Shown here piece after piece: positions 8,267 to 15,144 of a stretch of 16,728 nt of DNA. The DNA comes from DRTC01 sp964521025 (lineage in GTDB: Bacteria; Cloacimonadota; Cloacimonadia; Cloacimonadales; TCS61). A model generated the notes under the pieces. It did not search any database. It had not been told where the DNA came from and was given only the letters and a program-made list of their open reading frames with translations. Both the position numbers and the translations under genes were made by a program. The stretch's first letter is position 1, and every line of letters begins with the position of its first letter. The stretch lies in assembly GCA_964521025.1 (NCBI GenBank), contig CAZFPK010000064.1, positions 1 through 16,728 on the forward strand, given 5' to 3'.

Positions 8267-9220
8267 TTAGTTGCTAAATCTTTTTAATGCTGTCAGAAAT
8301 CCAGTCAACAAATCTGCTCCGGAAGTTTCTCCTGTCGAGATTATTTTTTTTAACTCCCCTAATCCCTCTTTAAAAAAGAGGGGAATTTTTGACGATTCCA
8401 AAGATCTGGAATCTGCTTTCTCCCCTCTCTTTCTCAAAGAGAAGGGCTGGTGGTAAGTATGAAATTCCAAAGATTTGGAATGTTCTTTCTCCCCTCTCTT
8501 TTCCAAAGAGAGGGGTCGGGGGTGAGTTACAAAATCCTTTAAGTATTCAAAAAATCTTCCTTCTTTCGACAACCTTAAAAAGTTATTGGAAATCTGATTT
8601 TCCGATTTTGCTATCCGGAAAATCTCATTTCTTATTCCGGATAAATCTTTTCCGGTTCCTTTTTGGATCAAGTATAAGCCATATAAAATTCCACAAATAA
8701 AGTCATCTCCGGAAGGAGTCAAGCCGAATCCTTTTCCTTTTATTAGCTTGATTCCGAATAAAATATTTCCAGAAAGTAGTGCGTCAAATCCTTCATTGAC
8801 ACCTTCCAAGAAGTTTTTATCAAATCCTGAATGGAAGTTTTTCTCCCTTTCTTTATTCAAAAGAACAACCATACTTTTCGGATGCGATTCTTTGATGATA
8901 AATTCTTCGAGAATTCCAAGCTGATCCAACAAATTTCGAAACCCGGAATTAGTAATTTTTACTTCCGAATCATATCGGATATTTTTTTCAATTTCGAGTC
9001 TTTTATTGTCAATAAAAATATAATTATCAGTGATTGTGATTGAATTCATTTCCCGGAAATCAAAACGATCGACGATGATATTTGTCGGACCTTTTTGGAT
9101 ATTCTCATTTCCGAACGAGACAATATTTTCGCTCCGAATAAAATTAAGGACGTTCCTGAAACGAAAAAAAACCGAATAATTTCCATTCTCAATTTTATCA
9201 CCAAAACTTAAAATTTTCAT
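8267..9220 (-). CDS. allH: DUF2877 protein, oxamate carbamoyltransferase subunit (AllH/YlbF-like), with in-frame repeat insertion
   Basis: A 317-residue DUF2877 protein, the family of E. coli YlbF/AllH. The family signature GFGLTPSGDDFICGILYGL is at 164-182, and a C-terminal STGETSGADLLTGFL closes the domain at 295-309. Between them, residues about 232-290 (HPRPLSLEKRGE, QPFSLRKRGE, IPLFFKEGLGE) do not look like the family. They are the translation of three hairpin repeats at 8351-8530, inserted without breaking the frame. The conserved end after the insert suggests the protein is still made and may work. Its ribosome site is weak (an imperfect GAG-containing stretch). It is the first gene of the allH-allF-allG run and starts 79 bases after the stop of the large cyclase gene. 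Family confident; effect of the insert unknown. Confidence 0.87.
   Translation of the reverse strand: MKILSFGDKIENGNYSVFFRFRNVLNFIRSENIVSFGNENIQKGPTNIIVDRFDFREMNSITITDNYIFIDNKRLEIEKNIRYDSEVKITNSGFRNLLDQLGILEEFIIKESHPKSMVVLLNKEREKNFHSGFDKNFLEGVNEGFDALLSGNILFGIKLIKGKGFGLTPSGDDFICGILYGLYLIQKGTGKDLSGIRNEIFRIAKSENQISNNFLRLSKEGRFFEYLKDFVTHPRPLSLEKRGEKEHSKSLEFHTYHQPFSLRKRGEKADSRSLESSKIPLFFKEGLGELKKIISTGETSGADLLTGFLTALKRFSN
8351..8530. repeat. Three tandem hairpin repeats inside the allH-like gene
   Basis: Three related stem-loops in a row. The best has arms CCCCTCTCTTT (8492-8502) and AAAGAGAGGGG (8506-8516) around a 3-base loop. The second (8423-8447) has the same left arm and one mismatch. The third (8365-8383) keeps an 8-base stem CCCTCTTT/AAAGAGGG. 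Between them lie near-palindromes ATTCCAAAGATCTGGAAT (8396-8413) and ATTCCAAAGATTTGGAAT (8465-8482), exactly 69 bases apart, so the unit is 23 codons. The block is 180 bases, a multiple of three, and has no stop in the allH frame. It looks like a dispersed palindromic element able to insert into coding sequence, in the manner of Rickettsia palindromic elements, though no relation to those is claimed. Confidence 0.85.
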
Positions 9221-9258
9221 AAATAAACATAACTCGAAAAGTTGGATTTAGTTTGTTG

Positions 9259-9283
9259 AGTTCCCAATCGGGGATTGGGAACT
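9259..9283 (-). terminator. Perfect 11-base stem-loop after the large cyclase gene
   Basis: AGTTCCCAATC (9259-9269) and GATTGGGAACT (9273-9283) pair perfectly around a 3-base loop, 17 bases past the stop of the cyclase gene at 9300. No T run follows on the minus strand, so it is not a textbook intrinsic terminator. It could be a REP-like element, a transcript-end stabiliser or a weak terminator separating the cyclase gene from the allHFG genes. Confidence 0.45.
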
Positions 9284-9303
9284 ATGATCAAAACTATGAT
9301 TAA
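9280..9303. repeat. 12-base tandem duplication at the cyclase stop codon
   Basis: AACTATGATCAA (9280-9291) is followed directly by AACTATGATTAA (9292-9303), one difference in twelve. The second copy overlaps the TAA stop (9300-9302) and the first overlaps the adjoining stem-loop. Likely a small slippage duplication. Confidence 0.6.
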
Positions 9304-12300
9304 AGTTTTTGTAATTCCTCGATTTTGATCTTAAAATCAAAGTTGGGAATTTTTTCAAAAAGTTCGTAATAAAGTTTTAATGCCATCTTTTTATATTTTT
9401 GCTCATCCTCGATTTGTTCGATCTGATGATTAAAAAAAACTAATTCAAAGCAAATATCGGCTTTATCTTTTTGGTCATCGGTTTTGTCCAACATATCTAA
9501 CAAAGATATAATTATCTCGTTCTTTTTTTCTAACTTATCGGTCATCAAAAATTGAATTTTTTTAGATAAGATCCGGACATCATGATAGGATTCCCCACCT
9601 TGTATTTGGGCTGAAACCTGCGAAGCTTCCTCGATATTGTGTTTCGCTTCATTGTATTTTTTTTGGATTACCAGGATTGCTGTTTTTCCATACAAATCCG
9701 TTACCAGATGGTCTTTAAGATCGAGTTCTTTTTCCAGTTCTATCGACTCATTTAAATAAGCGAGTGCTTTTGAATAATCTTTCATTTTTGCAAAAGTTTC
9801 TCCAATATTACCTTTTGCCAAAGCAATTCCGATCTTATAACCGATATCTCGAGAAATTTTCAACATTTTTTGATAAGACAAAATCGCTTTTTCATATTCT
9901 CCATTATCCATATAGACATTTCCAATATTTCCATAAGCGAATGCTGTTCCGCTTTTATCACCGGTTTCCTCATTCAGTTTTAACCTTTTTCGATAACAAT
10001 CCATTGCTTTTTCATATTTTCCGGTTCTGGAATAAATAATTCCCATATTTCCCAGGATCAAACCGATCCCGATTTTATCATTAATCTCCTTGCTGATTTT
10101 GAGACCTTCCCTATATAATTCCATCGCTTTCCGAAATTCTCCCCTGTTCATATAAACAATTCCCAGGTTGGCAGTTATCAGACCGATGGCTAATATATCC
10201 CCGATTTTTTTTGCTAAATTTATACTTTTATGTAAATTCATCTCGGCTTTTTTATATTCTCCTTGAAATGAATAAATATTTCCGATATTATTATAGGCAT
10301 GAAATTCTCCTTGAATATCACCGATCATTTTACAAATATGCAACCTCTTTTGATAATATTCCATCGCTAAATCATAATCTCCCATTTTCTTATAAACAAC
10401 TCCCAAACCGGCATAGATGGAAGTAAGAAAGTTTTCATTTTTTATCTTTTTACTAATAAATAACGCTTTCTTAAAGAATCTTATAGATTTCTCATATTCA
10501 TCTTGTATTCGATAAATTTCACCGATATTTTGTAGAGATTTGATCGTACCATCATTATTTTTGCTTGTTTTGGACAATTTCAGGTTTTGTTCAAAACAAA
10601 GTAAGGCGTCACCATAAAAACCTTTTGTCTTTTTCAATAAGCCAATATTATTATTAGATGTGATTATTCTTGCATGATCATCGATCTTGTTAGATAATTT
10701 CAAAGATTCGTTAAAGTTAATTTCCGCTTCCTTCCATTTGCCGGTTAATTTTAAAATCGTTCCCTGCTTGTTCAAAATATCTATCTTCAATTTCTTAAAC
10801 CCGGAAGTTTTTTCGAGATTTTTCAGAAGATGCTCATACATAGCGATTGCTAATCCGTTTTGATAATTTTCTTTTGCTCGATTTCCTGCTTTCTCAAAAT
10901 AAAAAATCGCTTTATCCGGAATTTCAGCTTTATCAAAATGATCGGCTAATTCTGTGTAATGCTCCGGCAGATTTTCACGATACAAAACTTCAATCGTTTC
11001 ACCTGCCAATTTATGAAGTTCACGCAAATGTTTTTTCAATTGCATTTGATAAACACTTTCCCTGATCAGAGAATGTTTGAAAATATATAGAATTTCGGAT
11101 AATGCTTTCCAGATATTTTCTTTATCTCCTTCCTTTAGAGTTTTTGTGATCGGTTTGTGATGGAGCATCGCGGAAAGCACATTTACGGCGAATTCACGTC
11201 CCAAAACCGAAGCAGTCTTAACCAACTCTTTTAATTCGGATGTTAATTTATCGATCCTGGCAATGATGATGGCATTGATCGTGGAAGGGATTTTAAAAGT
11301 TATGATATCTATTTTGGAACTTAATTCGTAAAATTTTTTCGTTTTTTCGAGAAGATCGTTTTCCTGCAAAAATAGGATAATTTGTTCGATATAAAAAGGA
11401 TTCCCTTCGCTTTTATACCAGATCAAATCGAAAAGTTTCGGAGATACTTTCGCTTTTAATTTTTCCGTGACAAATGATTTCGCTGCCTTTTTATCCAAAT
11501 ATTCGAGAAGGAGATTCGACTCCGGAATATTTTTCAAACCGAAATTAGTTTGAGAACCATCGTCTTTTAAGCGGCAGGAACAGATGATTGATAATGGATA
11601 ATTTTCAATATTTCGCGTTAAAATTTCCAGCATCTTTTTAGAGTCGTTATCAATCCAATGAGCATCTTCGATTTCCAGGATTACCGGTTTTATCAGGCAA
11701 TTCGCTTTGATAAAATTTTTAAAAGCATAAAGAATGTTTTGATATTTTCCTTTCGAATCCAGTAGTTCATATAAAGAGTTTTTCCAATAAAGGTTGATCA
11801 TTGCTCCCAAAATCGATTTTGTCCTGAAAAGTTCATTTTTAATTTCTTCATCTTTTAAGGATTCTAACAGTTCTTGGAATTTATTCTCGAAATTCTGTTT
11901 GTTTTTTTGATTACTATTTCTTTCGGATTGAGCAAAACATTCTTTCAGAAAATGGATAAAAGGATGGAAACTTGTCCGCATTATCTCATTACAAGGTAGG
12001 AAAAACCAGTTAAAATCCGTCTTTATTTGAGAAGATAATAATTCTTTTCTCAATATAGTTTTTTCAGTTTTTAGAGGAATTAACTTTTTCCTGAATTCGT
12101 TGACCAAACGGCTTTTTCCGATTCCGGCAATGCCGTGAACATAAACGATTCTGGCAAATTTTTGCTGCTTGAACGGTTCGATCAATTTTGATAATTTATA
12201 CAGTTCTTTTTCTCTTCCGAAAATTTCGTCTTTTGAGATTTTATTTTTTGAAGGTTTGATTTTATTTTGTAAAAAATAGGTTGGAATTTTTTCAGTGAAT

Positions 12301-13436
12301 CCTTTATAATTCCGCTTTCCCAAAAATTTGATCGAAAAAAGTTCCCGCATATTTTTGAAAATGGTATGAGCGAGCCAAATTTCATTCCAATCGGAATCGG
12401 TGCAGTACCTGGCAGCCAGGTTAACGATTTCCCCGATCGCCAGGTATTCACAACGATTTTTATCCTCGATAAATCCGGTAAAAACCGTGCCGAAAGTCAT
12501 TCCGATTTTGACTCTAAAATCTGGTAAATTTCTTACTGTTAAAGCTAAATCCAAAGCCCGTTCAAATAAGTTTTCAATTCCTTTTGGAGCACCCAAATAA
12601 CAGAGAATTATGATCTCCTTTTCAGTGAAATTTATGTCTTTGAAATATCCACCGTATTGGAAAGTAACATCTATGATCCGGGAAATATATTCATCCTGGT
12701 TTTCTTTATTTTCGAGAGCAATAAAACAGGGAACTATCTCTCTAAATTCGCCGCTAACTTCCAGGTTTAGAATAGACTCGGAGATAAATTTTTCTTGATT
12801 CTCTAAATATGGATTCTCTGCGGGATAGACTTTTATTGGATTTGAAATTTCGGAATTAAAATGGTAATATTTTTTTATTTTCTCTTTCAATCCAAAATTT
12901 GAGGATAGTTTATCTTTGTAGGGTCCATCGAAAAGTATTTCTCCCGAATCACATTTTTTTTGACATTTCTGACTATCGATGATCGTTTTTCCGCTGAAAT
13001 AATAAGTGTTTTGATTTTGATTTCTGATAATTTTCCAGTTGATTTTCCCATACGAAAGACCTATGCGAAAAGATAGGTGGAAGGTTCCGAATTTGGTTTT
13101 TTGAAATCCTTTTTTCCGGAAAATATCTTTTATTTGAAATGAAGTATTTGCTGACGATTCGATTGAGTTTTCCGTAAACAAAGCGATGAAAGCATCGCCT
13201 GCAAAAGTCGAGATAAATCCGCCGTTTTTGTAGATCACCTCAATGCAGGCAGGAAATATCCGGTTGATGATCTCGGATAAAACTTCCGCTCCTTCGGCTC
13301 CGTTTTTCATTAGTTTTTGAGTGAGGGAAGTGAATCCGACAATATCAAGGAATAGAACGCCGGCATCGAATGAACCGGAGGTTTTTCCATTGTGGAAATT
13401 TTCCAATATGAAACACGGAACTAATTGTCTCTTCAT
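9300..13436 (-). CDS. Soluble-adenylyl-cyclase-like protein: two class III cyclase domains, P-loop ATPase, TPR array
   Basis: A 1378-residue signalling protein. Domain C1 (about 22-180) has LDIVGFT (D31) and FAGDAFIALF (D81), the two metal-binding Asp of class III cyclases, but lacks the later NxxxR motif. Domain C2 (about 230-390) has lost both Asp yet keeps GEIVNLAAR, with N339 and R343. A head-to-tail pair could thus form one complete site. A P-loop module follows, with FGREKEL at 406, Walker A HGIAGIGKS at 434-442 and Walker B VILEIEDAHW at 585-594, as in AAA_16/STAND ATPases. About ten TPRs of roughly 40 residues fill 820-1270. There is no membrane segment. The order equals that of mammalian soluble adenylyl cyclase (ADCY10) and related bacterial proteins. 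The probable product is cAMP, but cGMP cannot be excluded. The ATG has a poor ribosome site; repeat-like sequence lies just upstream. Confidence 0.88.
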   Translation of the reverse strand: MKRQLVPCFILENFHNGKTSGSFDAGVLFLDIVGFTSLTQKLMKNGAEGAEVLSEIINRIFPACIEVIYKNGGFISTFAGDAFIALFTENSIESSANTSFQIKDIFRKKGFQKTKFGTFHLSFRIGLSYGKINWKIIRNQNQNTYYFSGKTIIDSQKCQKKCDSGEILFDGPYKDKLSSNFGLKEKIKKYYHFNSEISNPIKVYPAENPYLENQEKFISESILNLEVSGEFREIVPCFIALENKENQDEYISRIIDVTFQYGGYFKDINFTEKEIIILCYLGAPKGIENLFERALDLALTVRNLPDFRVKIGMTFGTVFTGFIEDKNRCEYLAIGEIVNLAARYCTDSDWNEIWLAHTIFKNMRELFSIKFLGKRNYKGFTEKIPTYFLQNKIKPSKNKISKDEIFGREKELYKLSKLIEPFKQQKFARIVYVHGIAGIGKSRLVNEFRKKLIPLKTEKTILRKELLSSQIKTDFNWFFLPCNEIMRTSFHPFIHFLKECFAQSERNSNQKNKQNFENKFQELLESLKDEEIKNELFRTKSILGAMINLYWKNSLYELLDSKGKYQNILYAFKNFIKANCLIKPVILEIEDAHWIDNDSKKMLEILTRNIENYPLSIICSCRLKDDGSQTNFGLKNIPESNLLLEYLDKKAAKSFVTEKLKAKVSPKLFDLIWYKSEGNPFYIEQIILFLQENDLLEKTKKFYELSSKIDIITFKIPSTINAIIIARIDKLTSELKELVKTASVLGREFAVNVLSAMLHHKPITKTLKEGDKENIWKALSEILYIFKHSLIRESVYQMQLKKHLRELHKLAGETIEVLYRENLPEHYTELADHFDKAEIPDKAIFYFEKAGNRAKENYQNGLAIAMYEHLLKNLEKTSGFKKLKIDILNKQGTILKLTGKWKEAEINFNESLKLSNKIDDHARIITSNNNIGLLKKTKGFYGDALLCFEQNLKLSKTSKNNDGTIKSLQNIGEIYRIQDEYEKSIRFFKKALFISKKIKNENFLTSIYAGLGVVYKKMGDYDLAMEYYQKRLHICKMIGDIQGEFHAYNNIGNIYSFQGEYKKAEMNLHKSINLAKKIGDILAIGLITANLGIVYMNRGEFRKAMELYREGLKISKEINDKIGIGLILGNMGIIYSRTGKYEKAMDCYRKRLKLNEETGDKSGTAFAYGNIGNVYMDNGEYEKAILSYQKMLKISRDIGYKIGIALAKGNIGETFAKMKDYSKALAYLNESIELEKELDLKDHLVTDLYGKTAILVIQKKYNEAKHNIEEASQVSAQIQGGESYHDVRILSKKIQFLMTDKLEKKNEIIISLLDMLDKTDDQKDKADICFELVFFNHQIEQIEDEQKYKKMALKLYYELFEKIPNFDFKIKIEELQKL
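9640..10980 (-). repeat. TPR-coding repeat array, about 120-base period
   Basis: The 3' third of the large cyclase gene encodes about ten TPR units, each near 40 residues, with recurring forms such as NIGNIYSFQGEYKKAE, NLGIVYMNRGEFRKAM, NMGIIYSRTGKYEKAM and NIGNVYMDNGEYEKAI. The strong likeness of the central units points to expansion by internal duplication. TPR arrays serve as protein-protein or ligand-sensing surfaces. Confidence 0.85.
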
Positions 13437-13443
13437 TTTTTCT

Positions 13444-13475
13444 AACCTTTGACGATCTCGAAAAGAATCGGATAT
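13444..13475. repeat. Dispersed repeat copy upstream of the cyclase gene
   Basis: The minus-strand reading ATTCTTTT CGAGATCGTCAAAGGTTAG ends just before the cyclase ATG. A diverged copy with small indels is at about 16669-16705, just before the endonuclease gene. On the minus strand this copy also lies in a short open stretch ending LFEIVKG then stop, so it may be a fragment of a lost gene or of a mobile element. Confidence 0.5.
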
Positions 13476-13557
13476 TGTCCTTCCAAGCGTTGACGAAGAA
13501 TATTATGACTAGTTTTTTAATATTGCTCTTTCGACATCGCTCAAGTTGATAGATTTC

Positions 13558-13577
13558 GATGATTTTACTAAATCATC
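13558..13577. repeat. Perfect 8-base stem-loop
   Basis: GATGATTT (13558-13565) pairs with AAATCATC (13570-13577) around TACT. No T run follows on either side, so it is recorded as an inverted repeat of unknown role in the gap upstream of the cyclase gene. Confidence 0.5.
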
Positions 13578-13882
13578 AACCTTTAATTAACTCGAAAAAT
13601 GATAAACTTTTGAAGGTTAAATAAGTCAATAGATTTGTTTGAAATGGATAATAAAATAGTATTTCTTAGAAAGTTTAATAATATTTCATTAACAAGGATT
13701 CTTATCAAAGTCACTTGAATCGGATTCTTCAGTCTTCAATAAAATATAGCTTGTATGTTGATTTATCAAACAACTCTCAACGATTTGTGAATCTCAAATT
13801 CCTATATTTTTAAATATTTGGAGTTGCAGTTTCTTTGGAAGCAACACTGAATTCAGCAGCTGCCGTATGGAATGATAGAAGA

Positions 13883-14227
13883 TTATTTACTTTTCCTTAT
13901 TCTCTCCAGAGTCAGTTTTGCATCCGGGACAAATCCGAAGAATTCAATGATTTTATCGCAGGCATAATCTTCACAATAAGCACAATTCTCGATATCTTTT
14001 TCACGGCAGCATTTTCGGATTTCACAGACATGACAATGACTGAACAAGCGACCGCTGCTTTTCAGGCAGCCAACGCAAAATACATCTTCCGGCTTGATTT
14101 CGGCATTATACATTTTTGACCACTCCACAGCAGTCTTTTTTCTTAACTCTTCGTCGTTATTCCGGGTTGCAATAAAAGCCGGACAATCTGAACAGACAAT
14201 CCCGCAAGAACCAATCATTTTACACAT
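13883..14227 (-). CDS. DUF3795 cysteine-rich protein
   Basis: A small protein (114 residues from the chosen start) of the DUF3795 family, found in many anaerobes and of unknown function. Cysteines sit in pairs or clusters: CGIVCSDCPAF near the N-terminus, CVGC, CHVCEIRKCC and CAYCEDYAC, a pattern that suggests zinc or Fe-S binding. It ends PDAKLTLERIRKSK, as family members do. An earlier in-frame ATG at 14239 would add MEKT, but GGAG (14234-14237) lies six bases before the ATG at 14227 and nothing similar precedes 14239, so I chose the inner start. It lies 15 bases after the propeller gene stop and is probably cotranscribed with it. No function is claimed. Confidence 0.88.
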   Translation of the reverse strand: MCKMIGSCGIVCSDCPAFIATRNNDEELRKKTAVEWSKMYNAEIKPEDVFCVGCLKSSGRLFSHCHVCEIRKCCREKDIENCAYCEDYACDKIIEFFGFVPDAKLTLERIRKSK

Positions 14228-14233
14228 AGTTTT

Positions 14234-14237
14234 CTCC
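14234..14237 (-). promoter_or_regulatory. Ribosome site deciding the DUF3795 start
   Basis: GGAG on the minus strand, six bases before the ATG at 14227. It overlaps the alternative ATG at 14239, arguing that the inner start is used. Confidence 0.6.
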
Positions 14238-14242
14238 ATTTT

Positions 14243-15133
14243 TCATTTATATGGAATCAGTTCGGAAATCTTCAATTTGAAAAGTTCCATTTGTTCATTT
14301 GTTATCAACAAGGTTTCATCATCATCAAAACAAATTGCTTCACATTGTTTGGCACTGATGGGAAGCGTTGATATTTGACCATTAAAATAATCGTCGGTTT
14401 CACTTTCGAAGATCCAAACTGCGTTGTAGGTGAGAACTGCCAGTTTATTACCATTATCAGATGCTTCAGCAGATGTTACCATTCCGCCAATCTCGAATTC
14501 CCCGATTTTAGTTACCGGGTTATCTTCAAATAATTCCATTTTATCAAACCGATATAAACATGTTTTTGAATTTGAGCGATGCTTGGTCAGCAGATACAGT
14601 TTTCCTTTTGCCCAGAAAACTGCTTCGCAATCGAAATTATTAGGATTTGCCGGAAATTCAGTTTGTTCCGGATAATAAAAATTTATTGTCTGGAAAACTC
14701 TCGTTTTACCGGTTGTTTGAGGATTCGGATCTTTGATAATGTAAATTGCCAAATCGCGGCGCATATTATCATTATTTCCGCAGTCTGCGATATAAATATT
14801 TCCCTCATCATCTGTAGTCATATCTTCCCAATCAACATTCACAGCATCCGGAATATAAACTCCGGCTTCAGTTTTGTACCAGTTTGCTCTTAAAACATTT
14901 CCTTCTTTGGTGAATGGAAAAATACGAGCATCATCTCCGGAATCATTCAAAGTCCAGTAAACATTATCCCAGATCCTGCTTTTGATGATGGCGGATGATT
15001 CGTCGATTTCTTCATAATCGAAGGTTGCTCTTGGTGAGAGAGAAATTGGTTCGGATGGGAATTCTTTGTAGGTTTTGGAAATTAAGAATTGCGGTATAAT
15101 TAAAAACAAGATAATTAGTTTTATGAATTTCAT
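14243..15133 (-). CDS. Secreted beta-propeller-like protein of unknown function
   Basis: A 296-residue protein with a clear N-terminal signal peptide: MKFIKLIILFLIIPQFLIS has a Lys-flanked hydrophobic core, so export is likely. The mature part has repeated short beta-strand motifs: WTLNDSGDDARIF, VDWEDMTTDDEGNIYIADCG (around residues 100-120), NFDCEAVFWAKGKLYLLTKH and AVLTYNAVWIFE. The DWEDM...GNIYI pattern and the Asp-rich loops match exported propeller proteins related to phytase/esterase-like or SMP-30-type folds. I do not recognise a catalytic site or a precise family. It starts 11 bases after the methyltransferase stop with a weak ribosome site (TGGAAA). Adjacency to the restriction-modification pair may be chance. 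No C-terminal sorting domain is seen. Confidence 0.8.
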   Translation of the reverse strand: MKFIKLIILFLIIPQFLISKTYKEFPSEPISLSPRATFDYEEIDESSAIIKSRIWDNVYWTLNDSGDDARIFPFTKEGNVLRANWYKTEAGVYIPDAVNVDWEDMTTDDEGNIYIADCGNNDNMRRDLAIYIIKDPNPQTTGKTRVFQTINFYYPEQTEFPANPNNFDCEAVFWAKGKLYLLTKHRSNSKTCLYRFDKMELFEDNPVTKIGEFEIGGMVTSAEASDNGNKLAVLTYNAVWIFESETDDYFNGQISTLPISAKQCEAICFDDDETLLITNEQMELFKLKISELIPYK

Positions 15134-15144
15134 ATTATTTCCAT

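Larger units (their letters stand above)
13437..13882. other. Gene-free 446-base stretch with repeat-like sequence upstream of the cyclase gene
   Basis: No convincing gene. The part next to the cyclase start contains repeat-like DNA: AACCTTTGACGATCTCG (13444-13460), which recurs near 16670, and CTCTTTCGACATCGCTCAAG around 13527-13546, reminiscent of dispersed repeats of some low-GC genomes. A perfect 8-base stem GATGATTT/AAATCATC with a 4-base loop is at 13558-13577. Inverted AACCTT/AAGGTT copies are at 13578 and 13613. The right half is simply AT-rich. It must hold the cyclase promoter unless there is read-through from the DUF3795 gene, but no -35/-10 pair stands out. Confidence 0.5.

Noticed and set aside
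8351..8530. CRISPR array
   Set aside because: The three units are hairpins with related linkers of the same sequence, not identical repeats with unique spacers, and they lie in frame inside a gene.
12182..12451. 89-codon minus-strand open frame
   Set aside because: It lies in a different frame inside the large cyclase gene, between its C2 and ATPase domains; no sign of a separate gene.
13835..14119. Plus-strand open frame starting MEATLNSAAAVWND
   Set aside because: The first residues look protein-like, but the frame then runs antisense through the DUF3795 gene, which has a conserved cysteine pattern. No ribosome site was found.
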